A DNA stretch of 64,000 nt from Isoetes taiwanensis (lineage: Eukaryota > Streptophyta > Lycopodiopsida > Isoetales > Isoetaceae), in assembly GCA_021234155.1 (NCBI GenBank), contig JAJEKV010000060.1, positions 6,410,323-6,474,322 on the forward strand, given 5' to 3'. The notes under the pieces were generated by a model, which was not told the DNA's origin, did not search any database, and saw only the letters and a program-made list of their open reading frames with translations. Within the stretch, counting starts at the first letter, position 1, and each line of letters begins with the position of its first letter. Below are positions 41,770 to 53,586 of this stretch, one piece after another. The position numbers and the translations under genes are program-made.

Positions 41770-43040
41770 GGTTATGCAAGAATCATGTAAACTTGATGCT
41801 TAAATACTTAGTTGTTCTCTGCAAAAAAGCATGCAAGGCAACAAAAGAGATATTAGAAATGTGCACAATAAATGAAAGAGGTAAGATCATGCACACAGAC
41901 CCAATCTCCTTAGGCTTCATAGAACTGGTAGAAAAATACATTAGCCACTGAGAGCATAAACAATTAAATTAATATTGAAACAACACAAAATGCTTCCCCT
42001 TAAAAACAACCATAATGTGTGCCACCACTCTCATATTTGGTGGACAGTCAAGGCAAGGTGAGAGTCTGTCCCAAATAGTCTCATTTGCTTTGAGTTGGGT
42101 TCCCAGAATGTATGCTGTACCTATCAAAGATCGAAATAAAGAAGTAGCCTGTCTAGTGTTGTAAGATATGCAGTTGAGACACACTTTTGTGCAACAACAA
42201 AAGAACTCACAAATGTGCTAATAGTTCCAAATGCATTAGAATCATCAAAGGTAGAAACACATCAAGCTTACATTTGTTCCAATCAATAAGAGCTTCCTTT
42301 TGTGTTGTGCGAACACATAGTTTCTCTAAGCTGCCTGTGTTGAATTATCCTTTAAGTTTGAGATTCCCATTGAGAAGTTTATATAACATTTATTCCTTGA
42401 ATTTCATATTGATTCCATGAGAGGACTTCCAGAAACGCGTCCATTCTCTGTCAAGGATAGGGCAAGCGGAGAAGCTATTGGCTACTTTTATCTCGACCTA
42501 GTAAGAAATGTTTGATTGCCAGTCTTAGCACTTTGCTCCCTTTCGTGCATGGCAGAAATGGGAAGTATAAGAAAATTTGCTCCCTTTCGTCATCTACCTT
42601 GCAAGCATTTTACACGCTTATCAGAGCAATTTATTAGAGTCATTCTGCCTACTTGGACACTAAACACTCTATTATATTTCAAGCTCCCATAGGTGCATGA
42701 AATACTTTTGCAATCATAGACTGCCTAGATCTTTAGAGAATGCATCATAAGCTCTTTTTATAAAACATAACGATGTTAATATAAGTGCTGCTAAGAGGGA
42801 TACCTTACTGCGAGCTGCTGGTGTAAATGCACGCAAACCCACGATTAAAGAAAGGGGCCATTTTCTTCAATGACCATGTTCTAGCCTTGTGCAATGGAGA
42901 GCAAAACCGTCTGAATTGGAAGCACAGGATCTATGGGCCTGACAAACCGTGCTGCAAACAAAGAAGTGAAATGGGAATAGTCTAGCAATATATAATGGCA
43001 AATCCACGACCTTACTAAGAGAACATACCATCAATGAAGG
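41770..43040. other. Intergenic, no gene recognised
   Basis: The sequence is AT-rich. A minus frame (41969-42184) reads ATSLFRSLIGTAYILGTQLK and is possibly exon-like, but I cannot identify it. Confidence 0.35.
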
Positions 43041-43048
43041 CCTTCATA

Positions 43049-43290
43049 TCAAGAACGGAGGTAGAGTGCCTTGAGAATGGAGGGAGCTGCTGTTTGGTTC
43101 TTTGAGTTGCTTGCCTTGCTAGATGCAGTAGAAATTCCATGGCATGTCGATCTCAGTCTTGCAGGGAAGATCCTTTCTGGAAATATGAACGTGGCATTGT
43201 TTGGTCCAAAATTTGCAAAAAAGCTAATGTCAATGCATAGAGAATAACAAAATACATGTTTAAAACAACATTCTATAAGCACCTGCAAAT
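43049..43290 (-). pseudogene. PHT1-type phosphate transporter remnant
   Basis: The minus strand reads [11 protein letters not shown], a one-base frame change, then [20 protein letters not shown] and [17 protein letters not shown]. This is the conserved late-transmembrane block of plant PHT1 H+/phosphate symporters ([31 protein letters not shown]). The sequence diverges straight after SSKA, and no other PHT1 exon is recognisable nearby. So it is a relic or captured piece. Confidence 0.8.
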
Positions 43291-43751
43291 GAAGTTCATA
43301 CCCTTTGACTTATTCTTACCTCTTTACCAGCCATATTAGAGTAACTTTTATATTTGTATCTTTCTGGCATTCAATCTCGTTACACATTCATAGGAAACCA
43401 GTCTCACACATTATGATCACCTTCAAATAGTTGCAACATAAAAACATGAATCAGACATCTTAAACTCAAGTAGCAGATTTCAACAGTCTTTATCAAGTAG
43501 CCTTTATTTGATTTACTAACTCAGGAACACTGCAATCTGATGCTAATGAAATTGTAGAACAAATAGGAGGTCTCAGAATATCTACCTGCAGAACGGATAC
43601 CAGTAGTTTAAACCTGCTACTTGCACCTACAGAGAATGAAGGCCACCAAGATTATGAGGTGCAAAAGGGAAGTGGTAGATAAGAAAAATCTAGCAAATCA
43701 AAAAAGCAGAAACATTCAGATCAATAGACGTCTGATACAGATTCAGAGAAA

Positions 43752-43847
43752 GGAAATTCTACCCGTAAATATCACGGCCCTACCTAATGGCTTTCTGAAA
43801 GGAAATTCTACCCGTAAATATCACGGCCCTGCCTAATGGCTTTCTGC
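43752..43847. repeat. 48-bp tandem duplication
   Basis: GGAAATTCTACCCGTAAATA through AATGGCTTTCT is present twice, head to tail, with two to three differences. Confidence 0.9.
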
Positions 43848-44654
43848 AGAGTTAAATATCATTTCCATGGCCTCCCAGAGCTTCCATTTCCAGTAATTGA
43901 AGCGCCAGAGAATTTGGGGGCCCTCATCCCGCACTGCACAACACGGAAAAGAATGAAATATAGCAACAGGGTGTTGCACATCTCAGAAAATGCCCACAAA
44001 AGAATGAAAATAACAACAGGGTCTTGTATTTAGGGTCAGGCTGTGACCCCTGCACATCCATCTTCAAGTAATCCTTACAAAGTTTCAAAACCTTGCGAAG
44101 AAAACTTGTGGATGTTGCAGATGTGTGGATGTTGCATAGCATAGTTTGCATTGAATTAATAGACTTGCTAAGCTTCCTAAGCATATTGACACAATACCAT
44201 ACCTCTGGGATAAGCCTCTGTCTTGAATGCATCTATTTGGAAGGCAACAAACAATTAAAAAAGCATATTCTTTGTCAGAAGGGGTGCAAAATAACAATAA
44301 AACATAAAAAGAAAGAGCTATTACCATTGAAAAACCATCCGTGCTCCATGGACCACCAAGCAATCCGTGTTTACTGCAAATGAGCCATACAAATGTGTTA
44401 AACCAGATGTAGGAAAATAGTGACAGCTCCCTTCTGCTACAGCATTATTTACTCATTGATACCTATTCATACGACTCCAGCCCAGGCCATAGTTGGTATG
44501 CCAAGAGCCTGAGCAGATTAACTCGCCCACATTTATCACATTGATGGGTTCCAATGGCTGCTCTCTCCCAAACAATGACCTGATTCATGAAGCCTTGATT
44601 CAAGCAAAAGCATCTTGAAGCTTCTTTGAAATGCAAAATCTGACTAGAAACGTG

Positions 44655-44785
44655 TGCCCGGTGATGCCGGCATTAGTCATGGACGCATAGACTGGATAAA
44701 CATAATGATATTTGTAGGTGCGGCATTAGTCGTGGACGCATAGAATGGGTAGATATAATGGTATTTGTAGGTGGAATAAAGAGAT
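44655..44785. repeat. ~60-bp tandem duplication
   Basis: CGGCATTAGT(C/C)(A/G)TGGACGCATAGA..GG(A/G)TA(A/G)A and ATAATG(A/G)TATTTGTAGGTG occur twice in tandem. Confidence 0.8.
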
Positions 44786-46207
44786 TAAAATGTAATGGTG
44801 TTCTTAGTTGTAGTGGAGCCCAAAATTGTGAAGAACTTAGATCAATTTAAGAAAGTCGAGCATTAACTATTCTCCCCACATGATTGGCCTCCCATCCACG
44901 CCTCCCTTCCACCCCCTTCAAGACACGGCGCACTTAACATGTAGGAATAATGGAATGCATTGGATGGAATAGAATAGATGGCATGGTTTGCATACAATTT
45001 AGGGTGTTTGTTGGTGCTTGCAATGTGTAATCAACACAATTGCGATTAGACTGTTGGTGGAATATTGGAGTGGGAAGTCGGGTTTTCGGAATTGAATCAT
45101 CTTGAAAGGAGTAAATTTACTTGGAATAAATGTGGTCCTGTGAGATTTAGAGTGATTCATATTAGATGTGTGGTTCTAGGTTTATGAATAACATATAGAC
45201 CATGTGAATTACAATGGGATATACCAAGAATCTCTTGCATAACCTTTTCAAAAATATAATCCCAAATCATAAGTGAAATATTAAGAGATTTTTCGAATAA
45301 GTGTGTGCAATTATGACTTGGGAAATCTTATATGTGCAATTTCGATATGGCTTGTTTACATAAACTTATGCTTGATTGCTGGTTGAAAACTTGTGGTGTC
45401 CCAAGCTAGCAATGACTACTTTATCATTTAAAAACTATGTGTATCTCAAGGAGCTATTTCTAGAGTTGTTCAAGTCTGCATCCATTCTTTACCTGTGAAC
45501 TTGTTGTAGACCCAAGATTTTCTTTAGAGAAATGTGATAGTTTATAGACCACAGTTATTCATGATGAAGCTCACAATAAATTTTGGGGTGTAATTCAAGC
45601 ACTCTTAGCAAGCCTGTCACTTCCAAATAGATAGGTACCAACTTGGTCATTACAAAATTATCTTATGCCATGCTTGGAAATTTGTGAAAACTCTAAATAA
45701 CAATGGCAATGTAATGCCAAAGAAGAGAAAGATGGAAACTAAAATGCAAGTGAATATTAATGCAAAAATCTATCATGTCTGCTTCTAATGCTTCCAACAG
45801 TTTTTTCTGCCTTAAGAATATTTTCACCAACCGTGGGATAAACATAAAAATTTGAAGCAGCATATATCCGGGTATGGTTATGCCAACTTTCAAGACTACA
45901 AAGCAGCTCCCGACACCATCCTCCATGGATTCTTCTAGCTTCCTCAAACATGAGAAATGGGGTTCAGTAGATACATCGCCATTGAAGGATTTGTATATTT
46001 CTCCTTGTCATAACAATATAAGAATATGCAACAGAGAGAATTGCAACCACCACCAGGTAAAACGTCTTCCATGCAATAGCCTCAGTAAGGAAATTTAGAT
46101 AAAAAAGATGCCATATTAAGGCATAGAAATGTCTGGAAGAATCAGGAATTGATTATGAGAAAAAAAAAAAAAAAGAAAATGAAAAGGATAAAGAAGATAC
46201 CGTAATA

Positions 46208-46564
46208 ATGCATAGAAGTGCAGTCAGATTTCAAAAGGATGGAGAAGCAAGTAGAGAAAGAAATAAAAATGAAATAGAAAAGCTAAGTATGAAGGAGAAA
46301 AGCGGGGGCTCTGTCATATCTCACATAGCTGACGGATTATGCAATTTAGGCAATAAGAATAATACATTGAATCAGAATGTTGTTCAGTCTCCTCAGAAGT
46401 TATCTCAGACTGTTGGATGGGTTTACATCCCAAGGGCAACCCAACCAGTTTTTCCTGCATTGGATAAGAGTTGGAGTATGCCTGATCATTTGTTACCAGA
46501 TCCGGGGGTATCTGAGAGGATAGAGAAGTACAATAGCAAAAGAAGTACAGTGTCTAGTGTCTGA
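46208..46564 (+). CDS. Hypothetical 118-codon ORF
   Basis: The frame is open from MHRSAVRFQKDGEASRERNK to a stop at 46561-46564. The second half (LSQTVGWVYIPRATQPVFPA, WSMPDHLLPDPGVSERIEKY) has protein-like, proline-containing composition. I recognise no family. It may be an exon fragment; nothing nearby supports a function. Confidence 0.3.
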   Translation: MHRSAVRFQKDGEASRERNKNEIEKLSMKEKSGGSVISHIADGLCNLGNKNNTLNQNVVQSPQKLSQTVGWVYIPRATQPVFPALDKSWSMPDHLLPDPGVSERIEKYNSKRSTVSSV

Positions 46565-46569
46565 TGCCT

Positions 46570-49200
46570 CTTCTTTTTCTCTTTTAATGCCTTAGGAACC
46601 AACTTTTCATATCAAGTTTCAGATGGTCATTTGGGTCAAGCTTTAACAGATCTCAAATAGCCATTTGTTTCATATTAAAATTCCAGATGGTATAAGCTAA
46701 GTTTTTATTCCTTGCCCACGCTCCTTTAGCAAGTGATGAAGCAGCACATGACAACAATACATCCTTTTCAGATAGTGTTCAAGGTCTGAGGAATCTACAC
46801 CTATCACAGATTGTCTTTATTTTTGCATGCTGATGACAGGAAATTATAAACATTTTTTGACAGCTTGATCCACCTTCTTAACAACTAACTTAATATTAAA
46901 TCTGGAAGTTGTGTCGTACTGCTCAGCAAAAGTTTAGCATCTCATGTTTCATATTAGATAGTTTTGCATTCGCACAACAAATAAGAGATCTAAAATGGTC
47001 CAAATCCTTTTGACATAAGGAGAAATAGATTCTAGATGTATGATTGAAGTTGTTTCTCTGAATGATCTTGTGAGTGCAGGTATATTTAAAAGCCATAGGT
47101 TCAAAGAATCCTAATGCACATGGTTGGCATGGAAAGGGCTGTTTTGGAACATCAGACAATACATGTTTCTATTATTTTCAAAAACTCCTAAATTGGGTTG
47201 ATGGCCTTCCCTAAATATATGATGGGCAGTAGCATGAATAACCTTGCATGAATACATAATCCAAACAATATATGGTGAGAATGCATCTTCTCAGCACTCT
47301 AGTTCTAGGTTGTAAAATGTATATTGGTACATCTAGAACAGATGCAAAACGTACATGTGTACACTGGTGGAAGGTGTACCAGAATTAAACCTTGCAAATA
47401 AAACATACCAGGGCAAAAGTGTTGCATATGTTAAAGTCATGCATGATCTATCATGTAAGAGAACATACAGAGGGAGAGGCTAGAGGAGGAAAGGGAGAGG
47501 CTTAACAGTGCTATCAAGGTCACTCGTGCATTGACAATAAACAGTCCTTATACTGGACTGCCCAGCAGTGTCATGATTTTTCAAACTTTGTCATAAGCTC
47601 TACTATGGTTTCTACCTTCGTATCCATAGCAACATATATTCTAAATCAAGTAATTCACTCTATTAACAGAGCATTATGAGTTCATTACTCTGAGGAAACG
47701 GACATGCAGGAGATACAATTACATCAAGTAGCATTCTGGCAAGTTGCTTAAGGTATTTCGCAGTCTTGGAAATGAGCCAATGTAATGGTCAAGTCAACAT
47801 TGAGATATGCACCAACCAAACCATGGGAAGCTTCTGTCATGAAAAGGCCATACTTTCTCTCCGTCCCACATCCTCACACATTAGTGATTGCTATTTTGCC
47901 AAATATATTGAGATTTGTATTCCACGCACACTTGCAGAAACAGACAGCCATTCTGGGTTAATATTTAGAAGATTCTGCAAAGTGTGATGGTGGTTAAAAG
48001 AACGGATTTTATATCAAGGTATATCAGGGTAGACGTTGGCTAAGGCGCAGTGACACTATCTGGGGTGCATGGTTCTTCTTCCACCATTATTTTAGACCAG
48101 CTGTCAAGGATAAATGCCAAGGTAAACTCAGTAGAGAGGGTTTGTTAGTAGGAGATCTTCACAAATCCGACCTCAGGCTGGATCTCATTTTGGTGCAGCA
48201 TGATACAGAGAACATGTACATGAGGGCCTTTAAGAAGAAGCCAGAATTGAGGAATACTACCATAGGTTCAAACTGTATGAAGGCATAAAATAACTCTGAT
48301 GCATGCATCAAACCTATAAGTTTACAGTTCAACGCTGATCTAGCAAAAGACAGAACTTTGTGTGACCAATCCATTCAATTTCAGGTCAGAACTTGCAACA
48401 TGGAAATAATCAATATGTGATGATTGGACATGGTCAACTGGGGTATAGGACATGGCTGCAAGAACTTACCATGATGTGCATGAAATCTTACAATTCTACT
48501 GTTCATTTTGAGCATCCAAACAGAAACATTCATGAGATTCAATGGAGACAAACGTTCAAGTCCTAAAAATTCCTCTATCTTTATGGAAAAACATGAAAGT
48601 GATGAAAGAAATCGTGAAGACTTTACCTACTGAAAATAGTAAGCTGCAGGCCCAACAATGCAGACCGTTATGATCCATGAATGTCAAACTCTGATAGTCC
48701 TCTGCATGTTGGACTGTTAAAGAAGCTAAATGTGCAGATCAAAAAGCTCACAGAAACGTCAGATTTAAAGGCAACGTAAGAGTTCGTGACGAATTTTACT
48801 GTCTAATATCCAGATTTAAAGGCAACTCCAAAGTCTAGAAGGTCTCCAGCAGGCAAGTGAAAAACTCCCAACGATCCTGAATAAAAACGTCTTCAATAAC
48901 TTAGTCTTCAGCGCCAGATCAAACAATGCTATCTACTCACCTTCCAAAATCCGACCTAGCTGAGGGAAAGATTATACCGGTAGCCTTCGTCCTAACGCAA
49001 GAAAGTCCTGGAATAAGAATGAAGCTTCATTAGTATCATAAAAAGAAAATGATTGCAGGAAGATGAGACCCAGCTCAGTTTACCTTTGCAAGATTAGACC
49101 CAGATGAGGCGCCAGAAATGAGACCGGAAGCACCAAGGATGAAACGGAGGAGGAGTAATGGAGATGCAATTTCGTATAGTGCACCATGCCATTCAAACTT
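46570..49200. other. Intergenic, no gene recognised
   Basis: Short frames only, with no domains. GGCGCCAGAAATGAG (49110) and TTCATTTCTGGCGCC (49226) form an inverted pair flanking 100 bp just before the family B palindromes. Confidence 0.45.
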
Positions 49201-49354
49201 TGCTATTCAATTTTCGAGCTCATTCATTTCTGGCGCCTTAGTTCGAGATCTCCAATCTGGGGAATTTTTGCATTCAATTCGGCCAGCCTGAGTCCCGCAA
49301 GGGGGACGGACCGGTGCTTCGATCGGCTCCCGAAATTAACTCCAAGAGCCAAGT

Positions 49355-49726
49355 GGGTTCGCCCAAGCGAACCCCGAAAATTCGCCCAGGCGAACCCGTG
49401 GGATTCGCCCAGGCGAACCCGCACCCCTGACGTGGCGTCTGCGTGGCAATAGCTACCGGGTTCGCCCAAGCGAACCCAAACCCGGGTTGGCCACCCGTGC
49501 GATGTCAGTGCTGGGCTGCCCTGCCGGGTTCGCCCAGGCGAACCCACTGGCGGGGGCCCACAGGCCAGGTCGTCAAGGGTTCGTACGAGCATTAATATCC
49601 CCCTTGCCGGGTTCGCCCAAGCGAACCCACCGGCGGGGGAAACACTCGGTTCTCGATGTCGGCGCCAGATATATTAATGAGGCGTAATAATGAGGGCAGG
49701 CCTGCCGGGTTCGCCCAAGCGAACCC
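49355..49726. repeat. Family B palindrome cluster (7 copies)
   Basis: Copies of GGGTTCGCCCAAGCGAACCC (centre AA or AG) lie at 49355-49374, 49381-49397 (short), 49401-49420, 49458-49477, 49526-49545, 49609-49628 and 49707-49726. Flanks are often CTGCC before and AC(C)GGCGGGGGC after, which extends the stem. Spacing is irregular (about 20-98 bp), unlike family C. GC content is far above the surroundings. Long frames here on the minus strand (VRLGEPG, FAWANP peptides) are palindrome by-products. Confidence 0.93.
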
Positions 49727-50583
49727 ACGGCGGGGGCCATTAGCGACAATTGCGGAATGGCAATCCCGGAGTAAAACAGTTAATCCGGTAGCAACAAGCT
49801 GTGAAATAACAATACCTTCTAGTATAATCTGTACAACATTTTCAAGGAGCGCATTCTCTAAATAAGCCAAGCTTCCTTCTGTTTTGGCTTACAAATCTAG
49901 TTGGGAATATGTGCTTCTATCTGAGTTCCATTTGAGCAGTTAAATGCATCCTCTAGTTCTTTCTTGCTTGCTTCTGTATCCTGCGAAACAGGATTCATAA
50001 GGAATCAGCAAAATCTTTGCATAGACAGCTTTATTTGTAGCTATGTATTATCGAAGCACAAAAAGCCCTTGTATTATAATGTCCTGTTTCTTATGCGCAC
50101 CTTATATCACCATATCCGGCAGAAAGCAAGAAGATTACTTCAGATAGTACCTACACCCTAAAAATGCAAAAAAATAGAGCTCTGACCTGATCATTTTTTG
50201 AATACCTGTAAACAAATGCATAAGAAAGCTAAGGCAATGAAGATATTAAAGAACGCAGAAAATGAGGGGCAAAAGGGCAATGCACATTACCGGAGATAGC
50301 AAAACAAATGGCGAGAAATAATAACACTGGAGAAGACCTAGCCATGGAAAAAATCAAAGACGAAGTCGCATTAAATCACAGAGCTATATTTTGTTTACAA
50401 GCTGTGGAAAATCCTGCTCCACATTTCGAAACTCATCGAGGACAGGGATTGCCGGAATGCATGCAAAGAGAAAAAAAAACAAGGAAGCCCTAAACAGAAT
50501 GAAATTGAAAACTCGAGATAGGCGCCGGAGTTGATCCTTGCCGCCCGCCGCCGCATCATCGACCTGCCCCCTGCCATGCAGGT

Positions 50584-50683
50584 GGGTTCGCCCAAGCGAA
50601 CCCGGCGGGGCCTGCCATGCGAAACTGACATCTGACATGCGAAACCGCCCACTTGACTGCGGTTTGGGTTCGCCCACTTGACT
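50584..50683. repeat. Family B palindrome, outlying copies
   Basis: A full copy lies at 50584-50603. A half copy (GGGTTCGCCCACTTGACTGC, second arm replaced) lies at 50664-50683. The half copy repeats the neighbouring CCCACTTGACTGCGG segment at 50648. Confidence 0.88.
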
Positions 50684-50703
50684 GCGGCATGGAAAAATTG
50701 GAA

Positions 50704-51299
50704 GGGAAGGCCGCATCCGACGTAACATGCGGCCTTCCCTGGCACAAAACCCAACGCCCTCACAAAATAAAAAAGAAAAGCAAATAAACTCCTGAAGCTT
50801 TTGTACCTTGCAAAATGCATGGGGTTTAGGTGTCTGCTCTAGCAATTCCTTTGTAGAAAAAAGGCCGATTTTCTCCCAAAATTTGCCCCAATCTTTCACC
50901 TCCTGTGAAAAATGATGGCTGCCTCAGCCAATGTGCAAGATCTTAAGACATAGGCAGAGATCTTAAGACATAGGCAGAGCCTGCAAAACCTCTACAGAGT
51001 GGATGCCTTTCCTAACCATGAACCAAAATAAAAAAAGATATAATACCTGACATTTTTCCATAGCCGAATACTCTTCAAGCCGAAGCCACCACCATCATCA
51101 AGCTCCATAGCCTAGCCTCCCCCCCATATCCTATCATGGGAGTTGAGGTCAGGCCCATTGCCGCCCTGTGTCTCTTCCTTCCCGCTCGAAGTTGAGTAGG
51201 TAAGAGGAGAGGAAGATCAAATGCAAATGCAGAAGGGAAAAAAAGTCCCGCAAGGGAAAGGGAATGCCGCATGCAGCGTTAGTTACTTGCGGCCTTCCC
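50704..51299. repeat. Family D hairpins (two copies)
   Basis: At 50704-50739 a perfect 13-bp stem (GGGAAGGCCGCAT / ATGCGGCCTTCCC) has a 10-nt loop. At 51260-51299 a related stem (GGGAATGCCGCA / TGCGGCCTTCCC, one mismatch) has a 16-nt loop. The shared sequence implies a common origin. Both are CpG-rich in AT-rich DNA. Confidence 0.85.
50945..50985. repeat. 20-bp tandem duplication
   Basis: GATCTTAAGACATAGGCAGA occurs twice in tandem. Confidence 0.9.
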
Positions 51300-51802
51300 G
51301 GTACAGAAACCAATGCAATCCCATTTTAAAAGATAAGATAAGATGTATGTTTAGATTGCCTCTATGTGCGCATCACCAAATCTCGTAGACACGAATAAAC
51401 TTCTGCGATTTTTGTTTGGTATTTGGGAATCAGTGGTTGGGACTATGATTTTGGTGTTGTATTGTATGAAAAATGGTATATTTTGCGATGTTTGAGCAGC
51501 TTAATTGCGTTTAGTGGTCACGTTGCTATTTTGGTGTGTTTTTCACTTTTTTTGCTATAATTGGAAAAGAAAAAATATTTGTACAATGTGGATAAGAGGA
51601 CACGCTCCTTTCTATTTTGCGGAGCGTGCAGGGCATGCAGGGCAGAGGCGTGCAATCCGCCTGGCTATGGCAGCTGCGGAGGATTATGGGCATTTGTGGG
51701 TTCAAATCCCGTTGTAGTCCATGTAGACAAGCTTTTTCTTTACTTTGGTTCATGTCTTATTATTTACAGAGCTAATCGGAACAGGGTTGAAAATCGAGAA
51801 TT

Positions 51803-52273
51803 TCAGCCTTTCCCAACGCTATGGCAGGACGGCGCTTTGATGAAGCTATGGTATGACATGCCATAGTTTTTGCTGAGGTTTAATGGAGGGCCGGGTGCTT
51901 CAACTTGCAGCTGCAAGAAAGGCAAATAGCCAGCAGTGTCATGGAGCAGAAAGGGAATGTCCATCTTCTTCCCTCCCAGAATTACACCCTGAAGTCTTGT
52001 GTCAGATTCACCAAAGGCTCTGCTCCTTAGGCTGCGTTTGAGAAAACGAGACAGAATGGTTTTTGGGTATGTGGCCTTTCGAAACTGTGGCCTCGTTCTT
52101 AGTTCCTCCTTAAGAGTTTTGCTCCAGCCAGAGCCCTCTGCGCAGACTGCAAGCGCGGAATCTGCTGCATACTTTATGGCCTTGTAACGCTGAATGATTC
52201 TCAGAAGCTCTGCAGTCTTGGAAGCCCGAACAAGGGCAGGCAGCAGATTAGAAAAATAATCCTCCATGGCCAA
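51803..52273 (-). CDS. Hypothetical protein ORF (156 codons), mostly on the 408-bp insert
   Basis: The ORF reads MAMEDYFSNLLPALVRASKT and AELLRIIQRYKAIKYAADSA, LAVCAEGSGWSKTLKEELRT, then a basic stretch (SRFLKRSLRSRAFGESDTRL), VILGGKKMDIPFLLHDTAGY and LPFLQLQVEAPGPP. The last ~30 codons are flanking genomic DNA. The AAD..LAV...WS pattern faintly recalls IBH1-like atypical bHLH proteins, but I would not rest on that. It has no frame changes and looks like a young copy of a real coding region, probably 3'-truncated. Confidence 0.5.
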   Translation of the reverse strand: MAMEDYFSNLLPALVRASKTAELLRIIQRYKAIKYAADSALAVCAEGSGWSKTLKEELRTRPQFRKATYPKTILSRFLKRSLRSRAFGESDTRLQGVILGGKKMDIPFLLHDTAGYLPFLQLQVEAPGPPLNLSKNYGMSYHSFIKAPSCHSVGKG

Positions 52274-52295
52274 ATCTACAAACAGGTTCGTGAAG
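51888..52295 (-). mobile_element. 408-bp insert between 16-bp direct repeats, carrying an ORF
   Basis: GCTGAGGTTTAATGGA is repeated exactly at 51872-51887 and 52296-52311, consistent with a target-site duplication. The insert contains nearly all of the ORF that starts at 52273. No terminal inverted repeats or poly(A) tail are visible. LINE-mediated retroposition of an internal cDNA piece, or templated repair, could give this structure. Confidence 0.6.
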
Positions 52296-52918
52296 GCTGA
52301 GGTTTAATGGACGTTTTTGCTGGGTCTGGCAAATTCGCGAGGACCAATGGTTTTCAAGTGGTTTTTTTATCTTTCTTTTTAATTGCTTCAACCATGCGTT
52401 GGTTTCACACCATTGACAGTGGCATGCATTTTTTCGCTCAAAATCCTAATGGCCATTGATCTGGCACAATACTGGGAATATTTGCCATATCAATGGTGGG
52501 GAATAAAACTTGAATGTGACGCCATAATACTTAGAAAAAACATTTAACTTCAATAGCATTTAATCGAAGCATTTAGTTGCGCATTGACACAAACATGACA
52601 TGATGCAAAGAACATTTACCCTCATCAAAGTTAAAATCTAGAATGCCATTGTTTGCTAGCACTAATGAAGTTGTTCATGAAAGATGCCACGAGAGAGCTT
52701 ATAGTATACCAAGAAATTCTGGTGGCGATAAAAATGTCCATGCATAAACCATGATGTGACAATAAGAAGATCCATTATATTTCTGAACGTGAAGGTGAAA
52801 ACAGATGTATTTAAATCACCATGATCTTTCTTAAGTTTTAAATCTCACCTATGTTTTCATCATAGAGCTGTTAATAAAGAAACATGCCTACAAACGTTTT
52901 ATTTGCTCTGCGTAATAT

Positions 52919-53030
52919 GAAGCTGCCTATGTGATCAGAACACTGTCAACAAATATATCCACAGTACTATAAAGCTGCTTTATGTGATCAGAACACTGTC
53001 AATAAATATGACCACAGTTTAGCTTTCACT
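52919..53030. repeat. ~58-bp tandem duplication
   Basis: AAGCTGC(C/T)TATGTGATCAGAACACTGTCAA(C/T)AAATAT occurs twice head to tail, with few differences. Confidence 0.85.
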
Positions 53031-53586
53031 AAAACTGCCATTGTTTCTCCCGATTAGGGTCAAATATTTACTTACTGTCATTTTTGCAAGCTACAGAAGC
53101 TCTTCAACACTTTTATTTGTGCATAATGAGATGGCAAATGTAGAGATGGCAATTGTATGCGCAGTTCACAACTTTCGAAAATAGTGGTTGCCTCATATTC
53201 TATTGCAGCTAACAGAAATTGATGCCTGTGGGCAACAATACAATCCGGCTACCACTTTCATGCTTAGCAAGGCAGGAAAATAGAATCACACACTACAACA
53301 AAAAGCACTAGTTCTGTAATGCATATTCATTTCGAAAACGTAAGCATAGCTAAAACGTGCAAAACCATGCCTTGCTCCTCCTCTGAAGACATCTTCTCAT
53401 AATTGGCATGCAGGCAGCGCCTTGTAACTATGCCTTTCAAAAGAGCATGAGCTTTATCCACCTTGCCTCCTTACCATCTATGAGACAATTGTAAATAACA
53501 ACATCAGGAAGACATGCTCAAGAACACCAATCACCTTAAAGCTGCCAATTCACTCACTTCAACCTCCAAAACAATCTGTCAAATAA

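Noticed and set aside
49224-49592. 122-codon minus-strand ORF with repeated RLGEP / FAWANP peptides
   Set aside because: It is open only because the GC palindromes lack stops. The peptide repeats track the palindromes exactly.
51655-51720. tRNA gene suggested by GGGTTCAAATCCC (a good T-arm / B box)
   Set aside because: No acceptor stem or D-arm can be placed at the required distance upstream, and the A box is poor. It may be a tRNA-derived SINE trace, but I cannot support a feature.
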